DNA of 64,000 bases, taken from positions 372,001 through 436,000 of the forward strand of contig NZ_JACHGU010000002.1 of the NCBI RefSeq assembly GCF_014202435.1, given 5' to 3'. This document shows, piece after piece, positions 32,192-40,928 of the stretch (positions are counted from its first letter, which is position 1; every line of letters begins with the position of its first letter). The position numbers and the translations under genes are program-made. The DNA comes from Pseudoxanthomonas broegbernensis (lineage in GTDB: Bacteria > Pseudomonadota > Gammaproteobacteria > Xanthomonadales > Xanthomonadaceae). The notes below the pieces were generated by a model. It was not told the origin of the DNA. It worked only from the letters and a program-made list of their open reading frames with translations, and searched no databases.

Positions 32192-32923
32192 ATGCGGATC
32201 GAAGGCGAGGCCGGCTTCGTCCTGCACGCGCGCTCCTGGCGCGAGACCAGCCTGCTGGTGGAAGTGCTCAGCGATGGCCACGGCCGCCTGGGCCTGGTGG
32301 CGCGCGGCGTGCAATCGCCCAAGCGGCAGCCGCTGCGTGCCGCGCTGCAGCCGCTGCAGCGCATCCGCTTCGACGCGGTGATGGCTGGCGAACTGGCGCA
32401 GTTGCGCGCGGCCGAGGCGCTGGACGTGGCGCCCCGGCTGGCCGGCGAGGCGCAACTGGCCGCCTTCTACCTCAACGAGCTGGTGCTGCGCCTGGCGCCG
32501 CGCCAGGACCCGCTGCCCGAGCTGAGCGCCGCCTACGCCCGCACCCGCGAGCGCCTGCGCGCGGGCGAGGCGCTGGCCTGGACCCTGCGCCGCTTCGAGC
32601 GCGACCTGCTCGACGCGCTGGGCGTGGGCTTCGAACTGCATTGCGACGGCGACGGCGAGCCGATCGACCCGGCCGCGCGCTATCGGCTCGATCCCGAGCA
32701 CGGCCCGCGGCGGCTGCTCAGCGACCGCGGCCAGGCCGAGCGCGGTACCGCAGCCACCGGCAGCGCATTGCTGGCGCTGGCGGCCGACGCGCGTCCGGCC
32801 AGCGCCGACCTGGCCAGCCTGCGCCTGCCGCTGCGCGCGGTGCTGGGCCATCACCTGGGCGCGCGCGGGCTGAAGTCCTGGGAGATGGCCGCGTCGCTGG
32901 GCCGCCTCCACGCCCCGGGCTGA
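32192..32923 (+). CDS. recO: DNA repair protein RecO
   Basis: 243 aa. N-terminal OB fold ([20 protein letters not shown] then [21 protein letters not shown]) and a helical C-terminal domain without the zinc cysteines, typical of gammaproteobacterial RecO. It loads RecA with RecF/RecR. The expected next gene pdxJ is absent here; a NUDIX gene follows. Confidence 0.94.
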   Translation: MRIEGEAGFVLHARSWRETSLLVEVLSDGHGRLGLVARGVQSPKRQPLRAALQPLQRIRFDAVMAGELAQLRAAEALDVAPRLAGEAQLAAFYLNELVLRLAPRQDPLPELSAAYARTRERLRAGEALAWTLRRFERDLLDALGVGFELHCDGDGEPIDPAARYRLDPEHGPRRLLSDRGQAERGTAATGSALLALAADARPASADLASLRLPLRAVLGHHLGARGLKSWEMAASLGRLHAPG

Positions 32924-33059
32924 GCCGCATTCGCCGCAGGCCATCTTCTCGCGGAACCGCGCCCGATCCGACGGCACGGGGGGAGAAGCATCGCGCCCAG
33001 GGGCGCTCCCACGGGACATGGCCGGTAGAATGCGCGGGTTTTCCGCGCAGGACCGGCCG

Positions 33060-33548
33060 ATGCCGTATACCCCCATCGTCGCCACCCTCGGCTACGTGCT
33101 CTCGCCCGACCGTTCGCGGGTGCTGATGATCCACCGCAACACGCGTCCCGGCGACCAGCACCTGGGCAAGTACAACGGCCTGGGCGGCAAGATCGAGCGC
33201 GACGAGGACGTGGTGGCCGGCATGCGCCGCGAGATCCGCGAGGAGGCCGGCATCGAGTGCGGCGCGATGCGCCTGCGCGGCACTATCAGTTGGCCGGGCT
33301 TCGGCAAGCAGGGCGAGGACTGGCTGGGCTTCGTCTTCGTCGTCGATGCGTTCGAAGGCGCGCCGCTGGAGCGCAATCCGGAGGGCACGCTGGAATGGGT
33401 GGCGGTGGAACGCATCCTGGAGCTGCCGCTGTGGGAAGGCGACCGCCACTTCCTGCCGCTGGTGTTCGACGCCGACCCGCGCGCCTTCCATGGGGTGATG
33501 CCGTACAGCGGCGGCCGGATGCAGTCCTGGAGCTATTCCCGCCTCTGA
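33060..33548 (+). CDS. NUDIX hydrolase (MutT/8-oxo-dGTP diphosphatase-like)
   Basis: 162 aa. The complete Nudix box GGKIERDEDVVAGMRREI followed by REEAGIE is at about residues 42-66. The surrounding sequence (TLGYVLSPDRSRVLMIHRN and YNGLGGK) resembles MutT-like 8-oxo-dGTP/2-OH-dATP hydrolases. A -10-like TAGAAT (33026-33031) lies 29 bp before the start, so it likely has its own promoter. Substrate specificity is inferred. Confidence 0.88.
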   Translation: MPYTPIVATLGYVLSPDRSRVLMIHRNTRPGDQHLGKYNGLGGKIERDEDVVAGMRREIREEAGIECGAMRLRGTISWPGFGKQGEDWLGFVFVVDAFEGAPLERNPEGTLEWVAVERILELPLWEGDRHFLPLVFDADPRAFHGVMPYSGGRMQSWSYSRL

Positions 33549-33647
33549 GCGGAGAGGGCGGCGAAGGCGGTTCGCCCGGCGCATGCCCCGCGCCGCCGCG
33601 GGCCGGTGCGGTGGCGGCCGGCGGTGCGGCCGCCGGTGGCGCGCGGG

Positions 33648-33869
33648 GTTGTCCACATTCGGTGTGGATGATGATGGGGCAAGTTTGTGGATAACCGCGC
33701 GTCCGCCTTGCGTGCCAACGCTGTCAAGATGCATGGCCAATTTTTGTCCAGCCCGCGTCCGGCGCGTCCCGGAGTTTTCCACACCGGGTGTGGATGAGCG
33801 CCGGGCAAACATGTGGATAACCGGCGGAGCGCCTTGCGTGGCGGCCACGTCAAGAGGGATGGCGAAGAA
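33648..33869. repeat. Two direct repeats carrying DnaA boxes
   Basis: The 349-bp gap between the NUDIX and 3-hydroxybutyrate dehydrogenase genes holds two gap-free copies of a ~96-bp unit (33648-33743 and 33774-33869; offset 126 bp). Each unit has an inverted repeat TCCACA-N5-TGTGGA, and 15 bases further a perfect DnaA box on the minus strand (TGTGGATAA at 33686-33694 and 33812-33820; TTATCCACA when read on the minus strand). The outer arms are one-mismatch DnaA-box variants, giving three box-like sites per unit. GCGCCTTGCGTG-like sequence is also shared. No coding capacity was recognised. Confidence 0.8.
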
Positions 33870-33896
33870 ATGACCAGGCGTCGTGCGCGCCCCGGC

Positions 33897-34655
33897 CTAT
33901 TGCACCGTCCAGCCGCCGTCCAGCACCAGCGTCTGCCCGGTCATGTTGCGCGCGGCCGGCGAGATCAGGAACGCGGTGGTGCCGGCCAGCTCGTCGTATT
34001 CGATGAACACGCCCTTGGGCATCGGCTTGAGCATCACCTGCGACACCACGTCCGCCTCGGAGATGCCGCGGGTGCGTGCCTGGTCGGCGATCTGCCTGTC
34101 CACCAGCGGAGTCTTCACGTAGCTGGGGCAGATGGTGTTGATGGTGATGTCGGCATCGGCCGTCTCCAGCGCGATCACCTTGGAGAAGCCGACCAGGCCG
34201 TGCTTGGCCGCCACGTAGGCGCTCTTGTACGGGCTGGCCACCAGCGCGTGGATGCTGCCGATGTTGACGATGCGGCCGAAGCCGCGCTCGCGCATGCCCG
34301 GCAGCACCGCGCGGGTCAGGCGGGCCACGCCGACCAGCATCACCTGGACCAGGAAATCCCACTTGGCCAGCGGGAACTCCTCCAGCGCGGAGACGTGCTG
34401 CAGGCCGGCGTTGTTGACCAGTACGTCCACCGGGCGGCCGAGTGCGGCCAGGGCGGCGGCCACGCTGGCGTCGGAAGTCACGTCCAGCGCGACCGACTCG
34501 GCCGAGCCGCCGCGGGCACGGATGCCGGCGGCCACGGCTTCGGCGGCGTCGCGGTCCAGGTCGCTGACGATGAGGTGATGGCCGGCGGCGGCCAGTGCGT
34601 GGGCGATGCCGGCGCCGATGCCGCTGGCCGCGCCGGTGATGAGGATGCTGCGCAT
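33897..34655 (-). CDS. bdhA: D-3-hydroxybutyrate dehydrogenase
   Basis: 252 aa short-chain dehydrogenase from ATG 34655. TGAASGIG, NNAGLQHVSALEEFP, the catalytic Ser/Tyr/Lys in GSIHALVASPYKSAYVAAKHG, and CPSYVKTPLV are diagnostic of 3-hydroxybutyrate dehydrogenase. It oxidises 3HB to acetoacetate. It is divergent from the 3HB-oligomer hydrolase and near phaE-phaC, so it belongs to PHB re-mobilisation. Confidence 0.92.
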   Translation of the reverse strand: MRSILITGAASGIGAGIAHALAAAGHHLIVSDLDRDAAEAVAAGIRARGGSAESVALDVTSDASVAAALAALGRPVDVLVNNAGLQHVSALEEFPLAKWDFLVQVMLVGVARLTRAVLPGMRERGFGRIVNIGSIHALVASPYKSAYVAAKHGLVGFSKVIALETADADITINTICPSYVKTPLVDRQIADQARTRGISEADVVSQVMLKPMPKGVFIEYDELAGTTAFLISPAARNMTGQTLVLDGGWTVQ

Positions 34656-34861
34656 GGGAATACCGGGAACGTGGGGAAATGGCCGGGCCAGCTTAGCAAG
34701 CCGTGCCGGCAGCGGCGTGGCGGCGAAGTGCGATGATGCATCGGGCGTCGGGCCGCGCGCGGGCATCCGGGCGTGGTCGAACCGCGCGTGCGCGTGGCTC
34801 GTTCCCCGCCTCGCGGCCGCCGGCGCCCCTCCCCCGACGCATCCTCGAACCCACCGATCCC

Positions 34862-36598
34862 ATGCACGAGCCGGCCTCCGCGATCGAACCGCAGCGCATC
34901 ACCGGACATCGCGGCGACGACGACCTGCTCACCGCCGGACTCGGCGCGGAAGGGCTGCGCGCGACGGCGCCGCCGGCGTTCGCCGATGCCGCGCATCCGG
35001 CCGCCGCCGAACTGCGCAGGCGGGCGATCTGGAGCAACTGGCGCGGCATCGCCGACCTGTCGCCGGGCGGCGGCTACGGCAGGCTGTACGGCAGCTTCGC
35101 CTCGATGCCCGGCCGCGAATACTCGGCGCTGGCGCGCGTGCCGGGCGCCAGGCACCCGCATCGCGTGCTGGTCCAGGTGCCCGATGCGTTCGACGCCGGC
35201 AGGCGCTGCGTGGTGGTCGCGCCTTCGTCGGGCTCGCGCGGCATCTACGGCGCGATCGCCGTCGCCGCGCCATGGGCCTTGCCGAAGGGTTGCGCGGTGG
35301 CCTACACCGACAAGGGCGCGGGTACCGACTACGTCGACCTCGACGCCGGCCTCGGCGTGCGCCTGGACGGTACGCCCGCGCGCCTGGATGCGGCAGGCGA
35401 GGACCTGGCCTTCGCGCCGCACGTGCCGGCCGGCGCCGGCGGCATCGCCTTCAAGCATGCCCATTCGCAGGACAACCCGGAGGCCGACTGGGGGCGCCAC
35501 GTGAAGCAGGCCGCCGAGTTCGCCCTGGTTGCACTGGCGCGCGCCTTTCCGCAGGACGCGCCGTTCACCTTCGGCAATACGCGGGTGATCGCCGTGGGCG
35601 TCTCCAACGGCGGCGGCGCGGTACTGCGCGCGGCCGAGCTGGAGGGCGACTGGCTGGATGCGGTGGTGGCCGGCGAGCCCAACGTGTACGTGGATGGGCA
35701 TGGCGGCCGTCCGTTCTACGACTTCGCCACCGAGGCCGCGCTGCTGATGCCCTGCGCGCTGCCGCACGCTTCACCGCGCGCGCCGGCCGAAACCGCGTGG
35801 CGGGTCCGCTGCGCCATGCTGGCGGCGGCCGGGTGGTTGGAGGGCGCCGACGCCCTGGCGCAGGCGCGCTCGGCGCACGCGCGCATGCGGGCGGCCGGCT
35901 GGACCGGCCAGGCACTGGAGGCCGGTGCATCGAGCGTGGACCTGAACCTGTGGCGCGCGGTGGCGGCGACCTATGCCTCGGCCTACGGGCGCCATGGCGT
36001 TGGCGAGCATCCCTGCGGCTTCGCGTTCTCCGTGCAGGACGCCGGCTCCGGCTCGCACCCGGCCACTCCCGCCGAGCGCGGCGCGTGGTGGTCCGATGCC
36101 TCGGGCATCCCGCCGGGCAACGGCGTGGGCCTGGTCGACCCGCACCTGGCGCCACCGGACCTCGCCCTGCCGGGCCTGCTTCGCCTGCGCGCGCTTTACG
36201 CCGGGCAGGGCGAGGAGGCGACGCGGGTGCGCGAGGGCATCGCCGCCACCCGCGCCGCGCCGCCGCGCGAGGGCCTGCCGGTGCTGGTGGTGCACGGCAC
36301 CGACGACGGCCTGATCCCGCCGGCCTTCACCAGCGCGCCCTACGTGGCCGCGGCGCGGGCGGCCGGGTGCGATGGCGTGCGCTACTGGCAGGTGCGCAAC
36401 GGCGGCCACTTCGACGCCTTCCTCGCTGTGCCGGCCTACGGCGCCCGCCATGCGCCGATGCTGCCCTACGTCCACGCCGCCCTGGACCGGGTGTCGGCGT
36501 ACCTGGACGGGCGGGCCGCGCTGCCGGCCGACGCGGTGATCGATGCGCGCGGCCGCGGTGCGGGCGTGGTGGAAGCGGCGCAGTTGCCGATGCCCTGA
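34862..36598 (+). CDS. 3-hydroxybutyrate oligomer hydrolase
   Basis: 578 aa from ATG 34862 (MHEPASAIEPQRITGHRGDD). The 3HBOH family is recognisable from LTAGLGAEGL, VAPSSGSRGIYGAI, GCAVAYTDKGAGTDY, and the nucleophile elbow GVSNGGGAVLRAAELEG; LPVLVVHGTDDGLIP and GGHFDAFL supply the Asp and His. It cuts 3HB oligomers to monomer for the dehydrogenase. Upstream in-frame starts (34703, 34736) add a basic stretch with no signal-peptide hydrophobicity, so an intracellular enzyme is favoured. Confidence 0.88.
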   Translation: MHEPASAIEPQRITGHRGDDDLLTAGLGAEGLRATAPPAFADAAHPAAAELRRRAIWSNWRGIADLSPGGGYGRLYGSFASMPGREYSALARVPGARHPHRVLVQVPDAFDAGRRCVVVAPSSGSRGIYGAIAVAAPWALPKGCAVAYTDKGAGTDYVDLDAGLGVRLDGTPARLDAAGEDLAFAPHVPAGAGGIAFKHAHSQDNPEADWGRHVKQAAEFALVALARAFPQDAPFTFGNTRVIAVGVSNGGGAVLRAAELEGDWLDAVVAGEPNVYVDGHGGRPFYDFATEAALLMPCALPHASPRAPAETAWRVRCAMLAAAGWLEGADALAQARSAHARMRAAGWTGQALEAGASSVDLNLWRAVAATYASAYGRHGVGEHPCGFAFSVQDAGSGSHPATPAERGAWWSDASGIPPGNGVGLVDPHLAPPDLALPGLLRLRALYAGQGEEATRVREGIAATRAAPPREGLPVLVVHGTDDGLIPPAFTSAPYVAAARAAGCDGVRYWQVRNGGHFDAFLAVPAYGARHAPMLPYVHAALDRVSAYLDGRAALPADAVIDARGRGAGVVEAAQLPMP

Positions 36599-36785
36599 GG
36601 CGCCGCCCCGCACGCGTGGTCGACATGCATTCGACGCCAAGGGCGTGGGCGACATGCGGCGCGGCCGAAATGGGAGGGCAGCCGTCGCCGGGCAGGCATC
36701 CCCGCGGCGGAGGCCGCGCGCACCACTCCGCCTCCACGGTGGCATGGGTATGCTGGCCGCCGGTTACCGCAACGGCCGCTCCCGC

Positions 36786-37400
36786 ATGACCCGCCATTTC
36801 TCGATGCTGCGCGATTTCCAGTTGGCCGACGGGTTCACCCTGGCCAACGCGTTCTGCGGCACCGGTGCGATCTTCGCCGCCATGCGCTTCCTGCAGGATG
36901 GCCGCAGCGGCGACCTGCTGCTGGGCATGGCCCTGATCCCCCTGGCCTTCGTGTTCGACGCGCTGGACGGGCGCGTGGCCCGCTGGCGCAAGTCGTCCTC
37001 GACCCTGGGCCGGGAGCTGGACTCGCTGGCCGACGTGATCTCCTTCGGCGTGGCCCCGGCGGCGCTGGCCTACGCCTGCGGCATGCAGGGCGGCTGGGAC
37101 TGGCTGGTGCTGTCCTACTTCGTCGGCTGCGGGGTGAGCCGGCTGGCCCGCTACAACGTCACTGCCGAGCAGTTGTCCGACGGGCAGGACAAGGTGAGGT
37201 ACTTCGAGGGCACGCCGATTCCCACCAGCCTGGCCTTGGTGGTGCTGCTGGCCGTAGCCGCGGCGCAGGGGCGCATCGGCCACGGGTTGTGGTGGGGGCA
37301 ATGGCAGCTTGGCCCCTGGCAACTGCATCCGCTGGTGTCGCTGTTCGCCGTGTCCGGCTCGCTGATGATCAGCAAGACGCTGCGTATCCCCAAGCCCTGA
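36786..37400 (+). CDS. pssA: CDP-diacylglycerol-serine O-phosphatidyltransferase-like enzyme
   Basis: 204 aa, about five membrane spans. The CDP-alcohol phosphotransferase signature DG-x2-AR-x8-G-x3-D-x3-D is complete in DALDGRVARWRK to DSLADVI. GTPIPTS and the N-terminal LANAFCGTGAIF suit PssA. Start ATG 36786 is uncertain; an in-frame ATG at 36744 also lacks a strong ribosome site. It lies inside the PHB locus, between the oligomer hydrolase and phaE. Confidence 0.85.
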   Translation: MTRHFSMLRDFQLADGFTLANAFCGTGAIFAAMRFLQDGRSGDLLLGMALIPLAFVFDALDGRVARWRKSSSTLGRELDSLADVISFGVAPAALAYACGMQGGWDWLVLSYFVGCGVSRLARYNVTAEQLSDGQDKVRYFEGTPIPTSLALVVLLAVAAAQGRIGHGLWWGQWQLGPWQLHPLVSLFAVSGSLMISKTLRIPKP

Positions 37401-37449
37401 CGCCGTGCGCGGAGCGCGCTGCTAGAATCCCACGCATACCGGAGGGTTC

Positions 37450-39153
37450 ATGGCCAACGCACCGTTCTCACCGTTTCAGGGCGAATTCGAATCGCTGGCC
37501 CGGCAATACTGGAACACCTGGAACGAACTGCTCGGCCGCGGCGCCGCGCCACAGGATGGCTGGAGCCTGCTCGCGGGAGGGTTGCCACCGGGGCTGGGAC
37601 GCATGGACCCGGGAGCGTTCGATTGGTTCTCGCGGATCCAGCAACTGGCGGCGCGGTTCGGCGGCGGCACCGGTAGCGCCGGTGCCGCCAACGCCAGTGC
37701 GGCCGATATCGCCCGCGCCTGGCGCGAGATGCTGGGCGGCGAGGGCGCCAACCCCTTCGCCCGTACCTTGCACGCGATGCCGGGCGGCCTGGCGGGCGGT
37801 GCCTGGCTGGAACAGATGCGGCCGCTGCTGGACCTGCTGCTGCGCCCGCTGCGCCAGCAGCAGGCCGAATGGCTGCAGCGCCCGGCCTTCGGCCCGGCGC
37901 GCGAGCACCAGGAGCGCCTGCAGGCGCTGGCCCTGGCCTGGCAGGAATGGGAGCAGCGCAACGAGGCGTTCGGCGCATTGCTGACCCGGGCCGGGCAACG
38001 CGCCTTCGAACGGTTCGAGCGCCTGCTGGAGGACCACGATGCGCCGGGCAAGCGGCTGGAGTCGGCGCGTGCCCTGTTCGACCTGTGGATCGACGCGGCC
38101 GAGGAGGCCTGGGCCGGGATCGCGATGTCGGACGAATACCGCCACGCGTATGGAGAGATGACCAACGCGCTGATGCGGCTGCGCCTGGGCTTGCAGCGCG
38201 AAGTGGAGCACTTGGGCGCCCTGCTCGGGATGCCCGGGCGCGGCGAGGTGGACGCCTTGCATCGCAAGGTGGCCGACCTGGAGCGCGCGCTGCATGCGGC
38301 GCGGCGCGGCGCGGCCGTGCAGCCGGCGCCGGCCAGGGCGGGCGCGACGGTCCGCGCCGAGGAAGAACCAAGCGCTGCGGCGCCGGCCGCCTCGCAGACC
38401 GGCTCCACCGCCTCGGGCACCCGGCGCCGCGGCGCCGCAGTGCGTACGCCCGTGTCCGCCCGCGGCAAGGCATCCGCGGGCCGTGCCCCGGCGGCCGCGC
38501 GAACGCCGAGCGATTCGCGCAAGGCCGCATCCGGTACCGGGAAGCCTTCGCCCGGGCAGGGCAAGGCCGCACGCCCGGCGGCCGCGCGCGCGCCCGTAGC
38601 GGCGAGGACATCGGCGCAAGCCGCAGCGGCGGCGAAGCCCGCGCGGGCCGCACAGGCCGCGACCGCCACGTCACGCCCCGGACGCCTGGCCCCAGGGAAG
38701 GCCGCCAAGGCGGCGCGCAGGGCACCGGCCCCCGTGGTCGCGGCGGCCGGGCCGGCGAAGCGCAGTGCCGCGTCGGCGGCGGGCAAGACCGCCCGTCCCG
38801 TGGCCACGTCCACCGTGGCGGCGAAGAAATCCACCCACTCCGGCAGCCGGGCGCCCAAGGCCGCGGCGGCGAAGAAGGCGGCATCGCCTGCGCGCCGCAC
38901 GCCGGGCGCCACCGCCGCCCGCAAGCAGGCATCGGCCCGGGCTGGGTCATCGCGGGAACGCAAGGCCGCCGCTTCCGGCCCGGCCTCGTCCGCGCGCACG
39001 GGACCGGCCAAGGGGCAGGCGAATGCGGCCGCCGCGTCGCCTCCCGCGCCGGCCAAGGTCGTGTCGATGAAGGACTGGGTGACCCGTAACCTGGCCGCGC
39101 CGCCGCCCGCGGCGGCCGCGCGCGGCGGCAAGCGAGGAGGGCGCGGCAAATGA
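37450..39153 (+). CDS. phaE: Class III PHA synthase subunit PhaE with long histone-H1-like tail
   Basis: 567 aa. Residues 1-285 are a normal PhaE: helical, rich in W/L/E, with the DLWIDAAEEAW ... DEYRHAYGEMTNALMRLR core and a terminal coiled segment. Residues 286-567 are a low-complexity tail of Ala, Lys, Arg, Pro and Ser with AAKK/PKAAAAKKAA/PARR motifs like histone H1 and the C-terminus of PhaM. The last residues are not low-complexity: MKDWVTRNL (540-548), then GGKRGGRGK. PhaE activates PhaC and forms the synthase complex. TAGAAT at 37423 and GGAGG at 37441 suit promoter and ribosome site. The stop overlaps phaC. Confidence 0.93.
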   Translation: MANAPFSPFQGEFESLARQYWNTWNELLGRGAAPQDGWSLLAGGLPPGLGRMDPGAFDWFSRIQQLAARFGGGTGSAGAANASAADIARAWREMLGGEGANPFARTLHAMPGGLAGGAWLEQMRPLLDLLLRPLRQQQAEWLQRPAFGPAREHQERLQALALAWQEWEQRNEAFGALLTRAGQRAFERFERLLEDHDAPGKRLESARALFDLWIDAAEEAWAGIAMSDEYRHAYGEMTNALMRLRLGLQREVEHLGALLGMPGRGEVDALHRKVADLERALHAARRGAAVQPAPARAGATVRAEEEPSAAAPAASQTGSTASGTRRRGAAVRTPVSARGKASAGRAPAAARTPSDSRKAASGTGKPSPGQGKAARPAAARAPVAARTSAQAAAAAKPARAAQAATATSRPGRLAPGKAAKAARRAPAPVVAAAGPAKRSAASAAGKTARPVATSTVAAKKSTHSGSRAPKAAAAKKAASPARRTPGATAARKQASARAGSSRERKAAASGPASSARTGPAKGQANAAAASPPAPAKVVSMKDWVTRNLAAPPPAAAARGGKRGGRGK

Positions 39154-40220
39154 GCGTCGGCCCGCTGCAATTCAATCCGCTGGACCTGGCCCAGGAGGCC
39201 TGGAGCTTCCAGCAGCGCCTGCTCTCCGGCATGCGCGTGCTCGGGCAGGTCGAGGACGTGCACTACGGCGCCACCCGGCGCGAGGAAGTCTGGCGCGACG
39301 GCAAGACCGTGCTGTACCGCTTCGTCGGCGAGCGCCCGGCATCCGGCCCGCCGCTGCTCATCGCCTACGCGCTGGTCAACCGCCCCTACATGGTCGACCT
39401 GCAGGCCGACCGTTCCCTGGTCAAGGGCCTGCTGGCGCTGGGGCTGGACGTGTACGTGATCGACTGGGGCTATCCGGACCGCTCGGACCGCTACCTGGCC
39501 CTGGACGACTACATCAACCGCTACATCGACGGCGCGGTCGACCACCTGGTGGAGGCCAGCGGCGGCCCGGTCAACCTGCTGGGGGTGTGCCAGGGCGGCG
39601 CGTTCTCGCTGTGCTACGCGGCCCTGCATCCGGACAAGGTGCGCAACCTCGTCACCATGGTCACCCCGGTGGATTTCCAGACGCCGGACAACATGCTCTC
39701 CAGTTGGGTGCGCGAGCTGGACGTGGACCTGTTCGTCGACGCCCTGGGCAACGTGCCGGCCGACCTGATGAACGCCAGCTACCTGATGCTCAAGCCGTTC
39801 CGGCTGAACCTGCAGAAGTACGTCGGCCTGGTCGACGCGCTGGACAGCCCGAAGGCGGTGGAGGACTTCCTGCGCATGGAGAAGTGGATCTTCGACTCGC
39901 CCGACCAGGCCGGCGAGGCGTTCCGCGACTTCATCAAGCAGTTCTACCAGGGCAACGCCTTCGTCAACGGCACCGCCAGCATCGGTGGGCGCAAGGTGGA
40001 CCTGGGCTTCGTCGACATGCCGGTGCTCAACATCTACGCCGAGCAGGACCACCTGGTGCCGCCGGACGCCTCGCGCGCGCTGGCCGGGCTGGTCGGCAGC
40101 GACGACTACACCGAGCTGGGCTTCAAGGGCGGCCACATCGGCATCTACGTGTCCAGCCGCGCCCAGCGCGAGGTGCCGGCGGCGATCCACCGCTGGCTGG
40201 CGGCGCGCGGCGGGGCGTGA
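39150..40220 (+). CDS. phaC: Class III polyhydroxyalkanoate synthase subunit PhaC
   Basis: 356 aa, the usual class III length. The lipase-like box with catalytic cysteine is LLGVCQGGAFS. VIDWGYPDRSDRY, AEQDHLVPP (Asp) and FKGGHIGIYVS (His) complete the active site. It polymerises 3-hydroxybutyryl-CoA and needs PhaE, encoded by the overlapping upstream gene. phaA and phaB (precursor supply) are not in the window. Confidence 0.96.
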   Translation: MSVGPLQFNPLDLAQEAWSFQQRLLSGMRVLGQVEDVHYGATRREEVWRDGKTVLYRFVGERPASGPPLLIAYALVNRPYMVDLQADRSLVKGLLALGLDVYVIDWGYPDRSDRYLALDDYINRYIDGAVDHLVEASGGPVNLLGVCQGGAFSLCYAALHPDKVRNLVTMVTPVDFQTPDNMLSSWVRELDVDLFVDALGNVPADLMNASYLMLKPFRLNLQKYVGLVDALDSPKAVEDFLRMEKWIFDSPDQAGEAFRDFIKQFYQGNAFVNGTASIGGRKVDLGFVDMPVLNIYAEQDHLVPPDASRALAGLVGSDDYTELGFKGGHIGIYVSSRAQREVPAAIHRWLAARGGA

Positions 40221-40267
40221 TCCGGGCAGGGCGGCGGCGCGGGCCGGCGCAGGCCGCCGTGCCGCGC

Positions 40268-40660
40268 ATGCGCCCGGGATGGCGCCGGGGATGGATGGCC
40301 GCCGCGCTGCTGGCGCTGGCGGCATGCGCGGCGACGACGCAGGCAGGGGCGGCCGACGCCGGTGCCGCCGACGCCGAGATCCGCGCCCTGATCGGGCAAC
40401 TGGAAGGGTCCGCCTGCCGCTTCCAGCGCAACGGCCGCTGGCACGATGCCCGTCAGGCGCAGGCGCACCTGCTGCGCAAGTACGACGCGGCGCGCAGGCG
40501 TGGGCTGTCCCCGGATGCGGAGGCCTTCATCGAGCATGCCGCCAGCCGCAGCAGCCTGAGCGGGCGTGCCTACCGGGTGGCCTGCCCGGGGCAGGCCGAA
40601 CGGAATGCGGGGGAATGGTTCGCCGAACGGCTCGCCGCGTCGCGACGGGCGCCGCGCTAG
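40268..40660 (+). CDS. DUF5329-like secreted or lipoprotein
   Basis: 130 aa from ATG 40268. Hydrophobic leader MAAALLALAACAATTQ contains LAAC, a good lipobox. The mature part reads EIRALIGQLEGSACRFQRNG, HLLRKYDAAR and FIEHAASRSSLSGRAY, the pattern of DUF5329. A GTG at 40217 overlapping the phaC stop is possible but lengthens the leader with basic residues. Function unknown. Confidence 0.8.
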   Translation: MRPGWRRGWMAAALLALAACAATTQAGAADAGAADAEIRALIGQLEGSACRFQRNGRWHDARQAQAHLLRKYDAARRRGLSPDAEAFIEHAASRSSLSGRAYRVACPGQAERNAGEWFAERLAASRRAPR

Positions 40661-40692
40661 ACTGGCCCGGCCAGCGTCGACGGAGCCAGCGC

Positions 40693-40902
40693 ATGAACAC
40701 GACCAATGCGGGTCCAGGGCTGTCCCGGTCGCTCAGCGACCGCATGATCGCCGGGGTGATGGGCGGCGTCGCCCGGCGCTACGGGTGGGATTCGACCTGG
40801 CTGAGGATCGCCTACGTGGTCGGTTCCATCGTCTCGGCCGCGTTTCCCGGCATCCTGGTGTACCTGCTGCTGTGGCTGTTGATCCCCAACGAGTCGGACT
40901 GA
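40693..40902 (+). CDS. PspC-domain membrane protein
   Basis: 69 aa. It matches the PspC fold: LSRSLSDRMIAGVMGGVARRYGWDSTWLRIAYVV, then a membrane helix (VGSIVSAAFPGILVYLLLWLL) ending in IPNES. Such proteins belong to the phage-shock envelope-stress family. It stands alone without pspA or pspB and probably forms a unit with the next gene. Confidence 0.88.
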   Translation: MNTTNAGPGLSRSLSDRMIAGVMGGVARRYGWDSTWLRIAYVVGSIVSAAFPGILVYLLLWLLIPNESD

Positions 40903-40928
40903 GCGCGCGCCGCGCGCGGGCGTGGCGG

